Part shown: positions 18,953-27,896 of the stretch, piece after piece | Layout of the letters: each line of letters begins with the position of its first letter | How positions within the stretch are numbered: the first letter of the stretch is position 1 | Source: Longitalea luteola | Lineage (GTDB): Bacteria > Bacteroidota > Bacteroidia > Chitinophagales > Chitinophagaceae | Assembly (NCBI RefSeq): GCF_017356035.1 | Contig: NZ_JAFIQX010000001.1 | Location: 806,001-870,000 of the forward strand | DNA length: 64,000 nt | Direction: 5' to 3' | Position numbers and translations under genes: made by a program | Notes under the pieces: model-generated | The model's database searches: none | What the model was told of the DNA's origin: nothing | What the model saw: the letters and a program-made list of their open reading frames with translations, nothing else

Positions 18953-19840
18953 ATGAAATGTAGAATTTCAGCTGCTATTGCTTTGCTTTTTCTTATGACT
19001 TTCTCAATGGTTGGCTGTAAAAAGGATAACAGCTCACAAGCACAGGTGAGCGATGAAGAAGCACGAACCATGAGTATGGAAGATGCTGCTGCCGAAAGTG
19101 AATATGATGATATCACCGAGTTCGGACTGGCAGCCGGCGCCGACCTGGAAGCAGGCGCTATAGAGAACGGCCGGTTGACAACAGATGTGAATGCCCGTAT
19201 CCGCATCGAACTGTTCGTTAACCTGCAATTGAAATTAGGCCCTTGCGTTACTATTACTGCTACGCCGAATGACACCACATTCCCTAAAACAGTTACTATA
19301 AATTATGGCGACGGTTGCCTTTGCCGCGATGGAAAGATCAGAAAGGGTAAAGTAGTATTATACTTTTCAGGCCCACTGCGCAAAGCCGGCTCTGTGCTTA
19401 CCATTACCCTGCAGGATTATTATGTGAACCGCGCTCATATTGAAGGCGTGAAAACCATTACCAACCTTAGCGCTGATGGCGCCGTTAAGTACTCGGTTAA
19501 CATCGAAGGTGGGAAGATAACCTGGCCTAACGGAAGAGGATTCACCTATGATGGCACTAAGACCGTAGCCCAGATTGAAGGTGCTGCTACGCTTGCCTGT
19601 AAAGATGATGTGTACTCGATAGAAGGCAGTACGCAGATCAAATACGCTAATGGCGTTACCGTAACCAAGGAGACGGATTCACCGCTGATCAAACCCGTAG
19701 CCTGTTTCTGGATCACCAGCGGTAGTTTGACCATCACCATCATCGACCGCGTGCTGCAGGTTGATTTTGGCACCGGTGGTTCCTGTGATAACAAGGCATT
19801 GTTAATATGGGCGAAGGGTCAAGTGGAGATCAAATTATAA
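18953..19840 (+). CDS. Lipoprotein of unknown function
   Basis: A 295-aa protein that I do not recognise. The N-terminus is a lipoprotein signal (hydrophobic segment then MVGCKKDNSS), with the modified Cys at about 22. The KKD just after the Cys could favour surface export in Bacteroidota, which is inference. The following 50 residues are acidic and the rest is beta-rich. It contains GDGCLCRDGKIRKGKV and two further single cysteines. It is flanked by repeat arrays on both sides and by the terminator at 19980. Confidence 0.75.
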   Translation: MKCRISAAIALLFLMTFSMVGCKKDNSSQAQVSDEEARTMSMEDAAAESEYDDITEFGLAAGADLEAGAIENGRLTTDVNARIRIELFVNLQLKLGPCVTITATPNDTTFPKTVTINYGDGCLCRDGKIRKGKVVLYFSGPLRKAGSVLTITLQDYYVNRAHIEGVKTITNLSADGAVKYSVNIEGGKITWPNGRGFTYDGTKTVAQIEGAATLACKDDVYSIEGSTQIKYANGVTVTKETDSPLIKPVACFWITSGSLTITIIDRVLQVDFGTGGSCDNKALLIWAKGQVEIKL

Positions 19841-19972
19841 CGTAATACGCTTAACGTAAAAACGCTTAACGCCGAACGCTTAAGGTTTGTTATCGTGTAG
19901 GTGCTTCGCGCCATGGGTTTTGTATTTGCCTTCGGCTTTTAGCATTCCGCCTTTAGCCTTCCGCCTTCAGCA
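19841..19972. repeat. Inverted heptamer array with the conserved 43-bp core
   Basis: It begins directly at the stop codon of the lipoprotein gene. Left arm has CGCTTAA words. The core (19895-19936) reads GTGTAGGTGCTTCGCGCC then GGGTTTTGTATTTGCC. The right arm has GCCTTCG, GCCTTTA, GCCTTCC words. The core is about 90% identical to the reverse complement of 8978-9020. Confidence 0.75.
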
Positions 19973-19979
19973 GTTTTAT

Positions 19980-20017
19980 AAAAAAAGAGTCCCGTTGCAT
20001 AACGGGACTCTTTTTTT
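19980..20017. terminator. Bidirectional terminator
   Basis: AGAGTCCCGTT / AACGGGACTCT perfect stem with a GCAT loop, flanked by A and T runs. It lies between the convergent lipoprotein and DUF5684 genes. Confidence 0.85.
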
Positions 20018-20033
20018 ATAAAGTATATTTCAA

Positions 20034-20432
20034 TTACGCAGGTTTGGGCGCATCGAAATCGAAATGCGGTTGCTGTGCAGCCTGGAATGCAGCCTGATCG
20101 CCGTAGGGTCCCAGGTATTTAGCATCGCCAAAGGCAAGCATTGGGAAGAATACCACACCTAATAAGATAAGACCTACAGTATAACCTTCTGATTTTCCAA
20201 AGCTCTTAGACAACATATTGTATGTCCAGATGATGAAAACATAGTTTACGAAGGGGATCAGGAACAACAGGATCCACCATACTGGTTTGCCCACGATCTT
20301 TAATAACACTACCATATTGTAAATGGGAATGATAGCGGCCCAGCCTGGCTGGCCAGCTTTGGTGAAGATGGTCCACATGCTGGCGACCATGAGAACAACG
20401 AGGGCAACAATGAAGAGCACAAGAACTGTCAT
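20034..20432 (-). CDS. DUF5684 family membrane protein
   Basis: A 132-aa integral membrane protein. Three or four hydrophobic segments (about 2-20, 35-50, 55-75 and 85-100) surround the family motif KAGQPGWAAIIPIYNMVVLL and KPVWWILLFLIPFVN. The C-terminal tail is short and polar (AKYLGPYGDQ). Function is unknown; some relatives are annotated near signal peptidases. It stands alone, ending at the shared terminator. Confidence 0.85.
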   Translation of the reverse strand: MTVLVLFIVALVVLMVASMWTIFTKAGQPGWAAIIPIYNMVVLLKIVGKPVWWILLFLIPFVNYVFIIWTYNMLSKSFGKSEGYTVGLILLGVVFFPMLAFGDAKYLGPYGDQAAFQAAQQPHFDFDAPKPA

Positions 20433-20795
20433 AGTTTAGTTGGTTTTTAATTAGGAATATAAGAGTTAAAAATGTAAATAATTTTTAGCATTTGCAAGTC
20501 TTACGCTAATTTATAGCGTGGCTGTAAACGTAAATATGCGGCCGGCCATTGTGTATGGTTGTTATATAACCTTATGAATTTTACGATCGGGGGTCTGGCA
20601 GCCGGTTACCTTATTGTCAGGTTGACCCTTTAATGAGCCAGTATGCGCATGATTAGCATAGCATTGTATATATTGTCTTCTTTTATAGCGCTTACACATA
20701 CTTTGGGGCCTGTGAAAAGCGTTATAAGAAAAGATATCCACCTTACTGGCATTTTGCGTGGACAATTACTTTATTCCCAACTTCATAAAATACTC
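20433..20795. other. Gap with no recognised gene
   Basis: 363 bp. One small open frame at 20643-20906 runs antisense into the DUF2452 gene and looks spurious. I see no repeat array or RNA gene. Confidence 0.5.
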
Positions 20796-21590
20796 CTACT
20801 GCACTTCCATCCAGGTATGGTCGGCCAGCAGCTTAACCGTGGCTACAAACCGTTTGTAAGGGCCTGCGCCGCCGCCCCATTCTTTCGGACTTACCATCGA
20901 CAATAAATGACTGCCATCCCCTTTTTCATATACATAATAGGTATGGCCTATAACGGGGGTAAAATTCAGTTTGGCCCCATAAATAAGCAGGGAAAGGTCT
21001 TTGCGCTTTTGTATCTCCTGCGCCTGTAATGCCAGCAGCTCTATTTGTTTTCTTATCTGTTCCAGCTGCATATTGGTTTGCTCTTCCATAGCCGTAAGCG
21101 CCTTGTGCCTGATAACGCCCTCTTCCGTTGGCTTTATAACAGCCCCTGATACGGAAGCAGAGTAGGGTAATACGCTCAGTTGTTTATGATAGAACTCAAT
21201 ATTGGTGTAGGGTTGTAATTGCCGGGTAATCCCTTTTTGAGTGATCTTCAAATAGCCATTCGGCATTATTTCATGCAGAATATGCAATACCTGTTCGTGG
21301 TTCCGGTAAAACACGGCTTCAAATGTAATGCCGTCGATAAATGTCGCTTTTAGCGTTTCTGCCACTTCGGGGTTATCGAACGGGTGCTCGCGGGCGTCAG
21401 GTAAAACCGTGTACCGGCTTTCAAAAGCCTGGTTTTCGAGCGTTACCCAGTTCATGGAAATCGAAAGCAGCCGGTCATTGTCCAGCGCTTCAATTTTATA
21501 TATGCCCGACCGTGGCCGGTCGCCATACTCATAGGTGCCTTTTTCGGGAAACAATTGCCAGCTTGCTAAAAAATTATATGCCTGTACCAT
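20796..21590 (-). CDS. DUF2452 domain protein
   Basis: A 264-aa cytoplasmic protein without signal peptide. The C-terminal half is the DUF2452 signature: ALTAMEEQTNMQLEQIRKQI (a helix, about 165-184), IGHTYYVYEKGDGSHLLSM, SPKEWG and VKLLADHTW. The N-terminal half (about 1-130: ASWQLFPEKGTYEYGDRPRS) resembles a small beta-rich lipocalin-like fold, which is inference. Function is unknown. It is not clearly part of an operon. Confidence 0.75.
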   Translation of the reverse strand: MVQAYNFLASWQLFPEKGTYEYGDRPRSGIYKIEALDNDRLLSISMNWVTLENQAFESRYTVLPDAREHPFDNPEVAETLKATFIDGITFEAVFYRNHEQVLHILHEIMPNGYLKITQKGITRQLQPYTNIEFYHKQLSVLPYSASVSGAVIKPTEEGVIRHKALTAMEEQTNMQLEQIRKQIELLALQAQEIQKRKDLSLLIYGAKLNFTPVIGHTYYVYEKGDGSHLLSMVSPKEWGGGAGPYKRFVATVKLLADHTWMEVQ

Positions 21591-21683
21591 AATAAATGTA
21601 AACGTTATACTTCAGCTATACAGGGAACAAAAATCAGTCTTTTTGTTCTTATTACTTATAATATTAACAGGGGGCCCGGTAAT

Positions 21684-21712
21684 AAAAAGCCCCCGACAGT
21701 TCCGTCGGAGGC
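21684..21712 (-). terminator. Terminator after the YqaE-like gene
   Basis: GCCTCCGAC / GTCGGGGGC stem (21689-21712) followed on the minus strand by TTTTTAT. It starts 27 bp past the stop codon. Confidence 0.75.
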
Positions 21713-21738
21713 CTCTTTCAATAACGTTATATTCTGGA

Positions 21739-22155
21739 TTAGATGGCATCAAAAACCACCAGTAATGCAAATATTACACCAGGGATCCAGAAAAGCAGCG
21801 TAAGGAGAATGCTGATCCAGAACTTAGCAGTGATCTCTTCTTCTTTCAGATAAACAGCCAGTGGCGGCAACAAAATAGCCAGGATGGCAAGTAACACCTG
21901 ATCGGTCTCAGCAGCACGACCAGCCCGTTTGTCTGCCTTGTAATCCTTCAATACTTTCTTAGCCTCTTTAATACGTGTTTTGCGTTCATGTTTCGACAGG
22001 CTCTTAAATTCTTCAACGGCAGTATTCACTGTCGCCGTAGCTGGTTCGGTTTTAGCAGTATTGTCGGCTGAAGGTAAAGATGCAGCCAGTGCAGGTGATG
22101 TGCAAACAGATACCATTACCAGTAAGGTCAGAATTCGGGTAGTGATCTTTTTCAT
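21739..22155 (-). CDS. YqaE/Pmp3 family protein with signal peptide extension
   Basis: A 138-aa protein. The start MKKITTRILTLLVMVSVCTS gives a signal peptide ending near ALA. A 55-residue Lys/Glu-rich linker follows (KHERKTRIKEAKKVLKDYKA), then the two-helix YqaE/Pmp3 domain (LLAILAILLPPLAVYLKE, FWISILLTLLFWIPGVIFAL). Classic Pmp3 proteins are about 50 aa and lack the front part, so the fusion is notable, though extended forms occur in Bacteroidota. It is probably in the cytoplasmic membrane; function is unknown. Confidence 0.85.
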   Translation of the reverse strand: MKKITTRILTLLVMVSVCTSPALAASLPSADNTAKTEPATATVNTAVEEFKSLSKHERKTRIKEAKKVLKDYKADKRAGRAAETDQVLLAILAILLPPLAVYLKEEEITAKFWISILLTLLFWIPGVIFALLVVFDAI

Positions 22156-22475
22156 ATTATCTAATTTGGTAAACAAATATACTGAGGAAATATTCAGATT
22201 CATGCATTACATGCAATTAAAAGACCAGATAATACATCAGCAGCTGTCAGGACACGCTTCGGCTATAGCCGTCAATGTCCATTCAAGCCCGTTATACTGC
22301 TGGCCGGCCTGTTTGTTTTGATGGCAATGTTGTAATACGGAAAGATGAAAAAGCGATTGGCATTGGGTTGAAAGGAAGGCTGCCACAGTGGGGTTGCAGT
22401 TGTCTATCACAGTTAGGGCAAAATGGCGAACACGGCTAAGAAATGATTATATTGTGAATGTAGAAATTATTTACC
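22156..22475. other. Gap with no recognised gene
   Basis: 320 bp between the divergent YqaE-like and DUF695 genes. It must hold both promoters, but I see no clear boxes, repeats or RNA. Confidence 0.45.
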
Positions 22476-23579
22476 ATGGCTGGCATAAGCAAATATTATA
22501 GAAAGGAAGGAGCTGTTGAACAGGCGGCCAGAACGTTCTGGCAATGGTTTATTGACAATGAATACCGGTTCAGGGAGCTTGAAAAGAATGATTCTGATCA
22601 GGCTTTGTCGTTTTTGGAGGAGTTGATCCAGCAGATGCAACCATTTAATCCTTATCTTAAGGCATTAGCCGGCCCGGATAACAATGGTAATTATGAACTG
22701 ATCATTACTTCCGATGGCGATATTGCCTTATTCAGCAAGGTAGAAGAACTGGTAAACGCAGCACCGGCAGTGCCCAACTGGGTGTTCACAGCGCATAAAC
22801 CCGCCCTGGGTTTTGAAGGCATCAGCATCGACCTTTATGGACTACAGTTCACCACTGCCACTACCAGCTTTTATCCCATCGTTCAGGAAGATTATCCCGA
22901 TGAAGTAAGTATCGTGATCACACATACCGAATACAGCAAAGAGCTGGATGATCAGTTTCAGGCCGGTGGTATGATCTACCTGGAGAATGGGCTGGGGGAA
23001 GTGAATACAGCCACCAAGATCGATAACTATGAAACGGGCCCGGTACCCGCCCCCGGTGAGCAGATTGAGATAATACCCATTTCAAAACTGAACGAATACT
23101 TGAACTGGCGCGAAAAGGAATTCGTGGAGAAATATGAATCTGTTCCCGCTGAACGGCCGGATACCTATCATTTGCTGGAAGCAGAAGACAAGGACGGGAA
23201 AAGAATGTTACTAACGGTTAATATGGAATGCCGGTACTGGGATAAGAAGCCAGCTTATTCCTGGTTATTACAGGTGAACATCAACTATTCCGGTGATGAA
23301 AACGGTTTCCCATTTACGGAACAACTGATAGAATTGCAAACCCTGGAGGAAGAGATCTTTTCATTACTGCCGGGCGATCGCACGATACTGGCCGGCAACA
23401 AAACCTACGACAATTGCCGGATAATATATTTTTACGTCAGCGAATACAAGACCACGGCTGCTTTATTGAACCGGTATGTTGAAAGCAAGGAAACAGTGTA
23501 TGAGATCCTTTTCTTCATCAGGCGGGATAAATACTGGCGAACGATGGAGCAGTATTTTAATTTACCAATCGAAGATTGA
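22476..23579 (+). CDS. DUF695 domain protein
   Basis: A 367-aa soluble protein without signal peptide. The N-terminal part (AARTFWQWFIDNEYRFRELE) is a helical start seen in proteins that score amino-acid-like inputs. The C-terminal third (about 230-367: DTYHLLEAEDKDGKRMLL, YDNCRIIYFYVSEY) matches DUF695, whose function is unknown. It is not obviously in an operon; the histidine kinase starts 224 bp downstream. Confidence 0.75.
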   Translation: MAGISKYYRKEGAVEQAARTFWQWFIDNEYRFRELEKNDSDQALSFLEELIQQMQPFNPYLKALAGPDNNGNYELIITSDGDIALFSKVEELVNAAPAVPNWVFTAHKPALGFEGISIDLYGLQFTTATTSFYPIVQEDYPDEVSIVITHTEYSKELDDQFQAGGMIYLENGLGEVNTATKIDNYETGPVPAPGEQIEIIPISKLNEYLNWREKEFVEKYESVPAERPDTYHLLEAEDKDGKRMLLTVNMECRYWDKKPAYSWLLQVNINYSGDENGFPFTEQLIELQTLEEEIFSLLPGDRTILAGNKTYDNCRIIYFYVSEYKTTAALLNRYVESKETVYEILFFIRRDKYWRTMEQYFNLPIED

Positions 23580-23633
23580 ACCGCATTCAATTCCAATTAT
23601 GTTAATAAAAATGGTTTGTAAGCGTAAACCGGT

Positions 23634-23641
23634 TAATTTTG
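23634..23641 (+). promoter_or_regulatory. Candidate -7 box upstream of the histidine kinase
   Basis: TAATTTTG matches the Bacteroidota TAnnTTTG element. A TTTG lies only 15 bp upstream, shorter than the usual spacing, so support is weak. Confidence 0.3.
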
Positions 23642-23803
23642 AGGCGTGCTGGTGACCGGTATATGTCCGTTAGTAAGTTAAAAAGTTGATAACATTGATT
23701 TTATGCTTGAATAACGAACACCTTACCGGAAATCAAGAAATAAATAACGCTTTTTTGCGTTATGATATATTCAATTTCCTTAGAAACAACACGATAGAGC
23801 TCT

Positions 23804-25189
23804 ATGGTCGCCTTACGCCTGGATTTAATGCGTTATTGGGTATTAATAAAATCCATTGGGGTCACCCCCGAAATGGAAGAGTACGAAAAGAGGAAAATGA
23901 GCATTTTTAACCAGCTTAATTTCCTCGGGATCGTTACAGGCATCGTTGTCCCTATCATTGGTATCTTCTTTAACGACCACCTGCCTCCGCTGGGCTGGTT
24001 CGTTGCCGGCTCTCCACTGGCCATCAGCGTTATTGTTCTATGGCTGAATTATGAAAAATATTACGAACATGCCCGGCTTGTATACTTCAGCTTATATCCT
24101 ATAGCTACCTGCCTGGTGTACCTGGGTAAAGTAGATATAGGCGTTGAACTGTTCTTCGTATTGTATGGTGTATTGTCGGTTTTCTTTTTACAACAGATCA
24201 CCCATATCCTGTTTGCTTTCAGCTTATCGGTTGCCTGTTATTTTATCGCCTGTATAATACCGCATGATTTTTATTTCAGGCTGGTAACGGTCAACTATTA
24301 TTTTTACGTATTTAATCACCTTACGGCCATTTCTTTTATTTTCTACGCTATTTATTTTATTAAACAGGAAAATACAGGATATCATTTCAGTTTATTGAGC
24401 AAGTCGGATGAATTGCGCCGCCGTAATATGGAAGTAGAACTGCAGAAGCAGGAAATTGCGCAAAAAGCCAGTTTGCTGGAAGAACAAACGGCCAAACTTA
24501 CGGAGTTGAACCAGCTGAAAAATAAGTTATTCTCTGTAATCGCGCATGACCTGAAAACACCCATGTATGCTTTGCGCAACCTGTTCAATCATATGCATCT
24601 GAACGAAATGCCCGTGAAGGAAATGAAGGCCCTGCTGCCTGGTATTGTGAATGAAATGAACTATACCACCAACCTCATGGAAAACCTGTTGCAATGGGCC
24701 AAGTCGCAAATGGAGAACGCCGAGCTGCAGCCTGAGGTGCTGGATATAGAAAATATGATCAGCCGGGTGCTGCTGTTATTGCACTGGCAGGCCAGTAATA
24801 AACGCATTCACCTGGAATCGCAGATCGAGGAGCCGTTGTACTGTTATGCCGATAAAGAAATGGTGAACCTGGTGTTGCGTAACCTGTTGTCGAATGCGAT
24901 CAAATTCACCCGGGAGAATGGCCATGTGCGGGTAGGGGCCCGGGAAAGCGCTTCGAGCGTGGAGATCTATGTGCAGGACGACGGTGTTGGCATCAGCGCC
25001 GAACGCCAGCAACAATTGTTTGGCGATATGTTCTATAGCACAAAAGGAACCAATGAAGAAACAGGTACCGGCCTGGGCCTGAAATTGTGTAAGGATTTCC
25101 TGGAAAAGAATGGCGGCCGTATTGCGGTAAAAAGCCAGCCAGGTAAAGGCAGCACCTTCACTGTTACATTACCAAGACCGAAAGACTAA
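23804..25189 (+). CDS. Six-TM sensor histidine kinase
   Basis: A 461-aa membrane kinase. About six membrane segments lie in residues 35-195 (FLGIVTGIVVPIIGIFF, FVAGSPLAISVIVLWL, ILFAFSLSVACYFIACI). A coiled coil (about 205-240) leads to HisKA (KLFSVIAHDLKTPMYALRNL). The ATPase domain has NLLSNAIKFTRENG, DDGVGIS and GTGLGLKLC. No response regulator is adjacent. Internal Met residues at 9 and 24 are alternative starts. An octamer repeat starts at its stop codon. Confidence 0.9.
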   Translation: MVALRLDLMRYWVLIKSIGVTPEMEEYEKRKMSIFNQLNFLGIVTGIVVPIIGIFFNDHLPPLGWFVAGSPLAISVIVLWLNYEKYYEHARLVYFSLYPIATCLVYLGKVDIGVELFFVLYGVLSVFFLQQITHILFAFSLSVACYFIACIIPHDFYFRLVTVNYYFYVFNHLTAISFIFYAIYFIKQENTGYHFSLLSKSDELRRRNMEVELQKQEIAQKASLLEEQTAKLTELNQLKNKLFSVIAHDLKTPMYALRNLFNHMHLNEMPVKEMKALLPGIVNEMNYTTNLMENLLQWAKSQMENAELQPEVLDIENMISRVLLLLHWQASNKRIHLESQIEEPLYCYADKEMVNLVLRNLLSNAIKFTRENGHVRVGARESASSVEIYVQDDGVGISAERQQQLFGDMFYSTKGTNEETGTGLGLKLCKDFLEKNGGRIAVKSQPGKGSTFTVTLPRPKD

Positions 25190-25328
25190 TTTGCTAATGT
25201 GATAATGTGATAATTAGCTAATGTGATAATTGCACGGGGTTTATCAGACCTCAACACTATCGTCGCCCACGCTTAAGCGAATTGTATTCTATTATCAAAT
25301 TATCGAATCAGCTAATTATCACATTGCC
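25187..25328. repeat. Inverted TAATGTGA octamer arrays
   Basis: The left array (25187-25231) begins with the TAA stop of the kinase and repeats TAATGTGA / TAATTAGC. A 50-bp core follows. The right array (from 25281) begins ATTGTATTCT and continues in inverse sense (ATTATCAAATTATC, AATTATCACATT). The two arms can pair over about 35 nt. Confidence 0.8.
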
Positions 25329-25331
25329 GTT

Positions 25332-26174
25332 TTATTTAAATATGCTATCAAAGAATGATTTCATGTCATTCCACGACGCGCTGTCTGCAGCGGCATTATA
25401 GGCAATGGGAATATTCCACTTCTTACCCACTTCAGTGGCCTGTGGGTTGGTAAATGCATGTACGGCGCCGGGATATGCTTTGAATGTGTAATCGGCCTTT
25501 ATAGAATCCATTTGTTTTTTGAACTGATCAACTTCTTTTTGCGGAACAAAAGGATCATCAGCGCCATGGCATACCAGTATTTTCGCTTTCAACAGGTCTT
25601 TGTTGGCAGGAGTGCCTATAAGGCTGCCATGAAAGCTAACCACACCTTTAAAGTCTTCACCCAGCCTGGCGGCGTTCAATACCATAGCACCCCCAAAACA
25701 ATAACCGATAGCAGCTATTTTACCGGTATCAGTTTGCATAAAACTTTTCAGCGCTACCAGGGCCGCATCTATGCGTGCTTTTGCCTTTTGCGGATTGGCA
25801 TAAAAAGGCGTTGCCAGTTTACCGGCAGTGGAAGGAGAGTCGGTAGTAAGGCCATTCCCGTACATATCCATCGCCATCGCGATGTAGCCTAATCTGGCCA
25901 GTTCACGGGCACGCATTTTAGGGTAGTCGTTCAGTCCCCACCATTCGGGAATGATCAGGATGGCCGGGCGTTTGGTATCGAGGCTGGTATCATAGGCAAC
26001 AAATCCGTTCATGGTAATGCTGTCACCCGCATAGTTGATGTTTAATTCTTTTACCCCGGGTTGTTTGGTCTCGGTTGATTCTTCGGTTTGTTTAGATGGC
26101 TGGTCGCTGCACGATACAATAGCTACTGTTGCCATTGTAATAAATAAATACACTAAGTGCAATTTGTGTTTCAT
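25332..26174 (-). CDS. Dienelactone hydrolase family lipoprotein
   Basis: A 280-aa alpha/beta hydrolase. A lipoprotein signal peptide ends at IVSCSDQPSK, placing it in the cell envelope. Residues about 50-275 match dienelactone hydrolase: IIPEWWGLND near the start, the nucleophile elbow GYCFGGAM (Cys nucleophile, as in the family), and the acid/base region CHGADDPFVP and GAVHAFTNP. The true substrate is unknown. It appears monocistronic and convergent with the kinase gene. Confidence 0.88.
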   Translation of the reverse strand: MKHKLHLVYLFITMATVAIVSCSDQPSKQTEESTETKQPGVKELNINYAGDSITMNGFVAYDTSLDTKRPAILIIPEWWGLNDYPKMRARELARLGYIAMAMDMYGNGLTTDSPSTAGKLATPFYANPQKAKARIDAALVALKSFMQTDTGKIAAIGYCFGGAMVLNAARLGEDFKGVVSFHGSLIGTPANKDLLKAKILVCHGADDPFVPQKEVDQFKKQMDSIKADYTFKAYPGAVHAFTNPQATEVGKKWNIPIAYNAAADSASWNDMKSFFDSIFK

Positions 26175-26244
26175 GATATTTGGTTTAAACTGATCGTTGA
26201 CAAGGAGCGTTCATGGAATGTACGCAAGTCCCGAAATTAGGATA

Positions 26245-26272
26245 ACCTTATCAACTGGTCAACTTGTTAACT
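26245..26272. repeat. GTTAAC/GTTGAC short array over a gene end
   Basis: AAGTTAACAAGTTGACCAG and GTTGATAAGG (minus strand) form 8-9-bp units. The units encode the last residues and the stop codon of the methyltransferase. Similar words occur at 27109 and 29015. Confidence 0.5.
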
Positions 26273-27092
26273 TCTGATAAACACCGCTTTCCAAAACGAT
26301 GTTTCCCTGGATAAGGTTGGTTCTGAGATTATTTAATTTATCCGGCGCCGTTGGTCCCATCAGTAAATGCAATCCCAATGCCGGTAAGCCTTTTTCGGTA
26401 ATACGGTTCATCAGGGTATTGAAAAAAGCGATCCCTTTGGCAGTTTCATCCCGAACCTGTATGCGCTGCAGGCCTGCCTGCTGCAGCAGGTGTTGCAGTT
26501 GTTGCGGGCTTACCAGGAAACTCAGGGCGGCATTGCTGGCCCAGGGAACGGGGAACAGTACCGGCATCTGATCGCGACCCAGGATATCATAATAAATGAA
26601 CCGTCCACCGGGCACCAAAACGCGTGCTATTTCTGCATAAAATGCCTGTTTATCGGCAATATTCATTTGTACGTGCTGTGTCCATACGACGTCAAAGCTG
26701 TTGTTATTGAAGGGAAGCGACAGTACACTGCCTTCCACAAAGCGGGTCAGGTGTTGCAGGCCGGTCAGCGCTGATAACTGTTGGGCCGTACGTATATAGT
26801 CGCCGGTTATATCGATGCCTGTAACTTCACAATTATATTCGGCTGCCAGTAAACGGCAGGCGCCGCCCAAACCACAACCTGCATCTAAAATGCGCATACC
26901 CGGCTGCAGTCCGGCTGCTGCTGCCAGTTCCCGCGATACTTCCTGTCCGCGCACATGGAACTCATCAATGGGCGACAGGTCTTGTCGCGTTACCTGGTGC
27001 GGTTTTATACCTGCGTTGCCCAGGGCTTCCATGATGGACTCATAGAGATGCGGGCAAGCGTAGTGATTTGCTATTGCTTTTTCGGTAGTCAT
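26259..27092 (-). CDS. Class I SAM-dependent methyltransferase
   Basis: A 277-aa cytoplasmic methyltransferase. The SAM-binding motif I is GMRILDAGCGLGGACRLLA (about 64-82), followed by GIDITGDYI, FVEGSVLSLPF, FDVVWTQHVQMNI and RVLVPGGRFIYYD. The pattern is closest to the sterol/gamma-tocopherol/sarcosine small-molecule methyltransferases, but the substrate is not identifiable. The last codons are made of a short repeat shared with nearby gaps. It stands alone. Confidence 0.85.
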   Translation of the reverse strand: MTTEKAIANHYACPHLYESIMEALGNAGIKPHQVTRQDLSPIDEFHVRGQEVSRELAAAAGLQPGMRILDAGCGLGGACRLLAAEYNCEVTGIDITGDYIRTAQQLSALTGLQHLTRFVEGSVLSLPFNNNSFDVVWTQHVQMNIADKQAFYAEIARVLVPGGRFIYYDILGRDQMPVLFPVPWASNAALSFLVSPQQLQHLLQQAGLQRIQVRDETAKGIAFFNTLMNRITEKGLPALGLHLLMGPTAPDKLNNLRTNLIQGNIVLESGVYQKLTS

Positions 27093-27108
27093 GCAGTATC
27101 CGGGTTAT

Positions 27109-27160
27109 GAGTTCACAGCGTTGATAAAGTTAATAAAGTTGAACAGTTAAAAAGTTAACG
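27109..27160. repeat. GTTGATAAA-type 9-bp array
   Basis: GTTGATAAA, GTTAATAAA, GTTGAACA, GTTAAAAA units lie in the short gap between the divergent methyltransferase and FMN reductase genes. Confidence 0.55.
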
Positions 27161-27217
27161 GGGTAATGGGTCACTGACCGGAATAAGAATTGCATTTCTA
27201 CTACAAACCAATATACA

Positions 27218-27796
27218 ATGAATACACAGATCAAATTGCTCGGTATATCCGGCAGCCTCAGGAAGGGATCGTATAACACGTCGTTGTTGAAGGCTGCATC
27301 GCAATTGTTGCCGCAGGACGTTTCCATGGATACTTTTTATTTAGGCGATATCCCATTATATAATGCTGATCTTGACAAGCCCAGTGCATCGCAACGGCCT
27401 CCGGTGGTGCAGGAGTTCAGGGATATGATGACAAAAGCTGATGGACTGGTGATCTGTTCGCCCGAATATAATTACGGTATACCCGGATTGTTGAAAAATG
27501 CCATCGATTGGGCTTCGCGTGGTGAAGATTCTCCCCTGATCGGCAAACCCGTTGCTGTGATGGGGGCTACCATCAGTTTGTGGGGAACGGTTCGCATGCA
27601 ATTGGTTTTTCAAAACATCTTTTTATACCTTAATATGAAGCCGGTGTATAAACCGGAAGTATTAATAGCACAGGCAGGCAATAAATTCGATGACAAGGGC
27701 AATTTAACCGATTCCACTTCGCTCGATCTTGTTCGCAAGAAACTGGAGGCTTTGAAGAAACTGATCTTACACGAAAGAGAGGCGTTGGTCAGTTGA
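27218..27796 (+). CDS. NADPH-dependent FMN reductase
   Basis: A 192-aa flavodoxin-fold reductase. The flavin phosphate loop GISGSLRKGSYNTSLLK (about 9-25) and SPEYNYGIPGLLKNAIDWAS (about 80-99) are textbook for the NADPH-dependent FMN/chromate/azo reductase family. It is longer and closer to the canonical members than the protein at 6520. It probably reduces FMN, quinones or xenobiotics in the cytoplasm. Monocistronic, ahead of prfB. Confidence 0.92.
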   Translation: MNTQIKLLGISGSLRKGSYNTSLLKAASQLLPQDVSMDTFYLGDIPLYNADLDKPSASQRPPVVQEFRDMMTKADGLVICSPEYNYGIPGLLKNAIDWASRGEDSPLIGKPVAVMGATISLWGTVRMQLVFQNIFLYLNMKPVYKPEVLIAQAGNKFDDKGNLTDSTSLDLVRKKLEALKKLILHEREALVS

Positions 27797-27828
27797 CGGT
27801 TTTGGCGCATTGAGAGTTATTATGGATA

Positions 27829-27862
27829 AACTTCTGACTTCTGACTTCAGACCTAAAATTAG
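27829..27862. repeat. CTTCTGA heptamer half-array
   Basis: CTTCTGACTTCTGACTTCAG followed by ACCTAAAATTAGGT. It matches the right arm of the 14736 hairpin and lies in the prfB leader region. Confidence 0.55.
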
Positions 27863-27896
27863 GTACCCTTGTTAACTTTTAAACTATATTTGCTCC

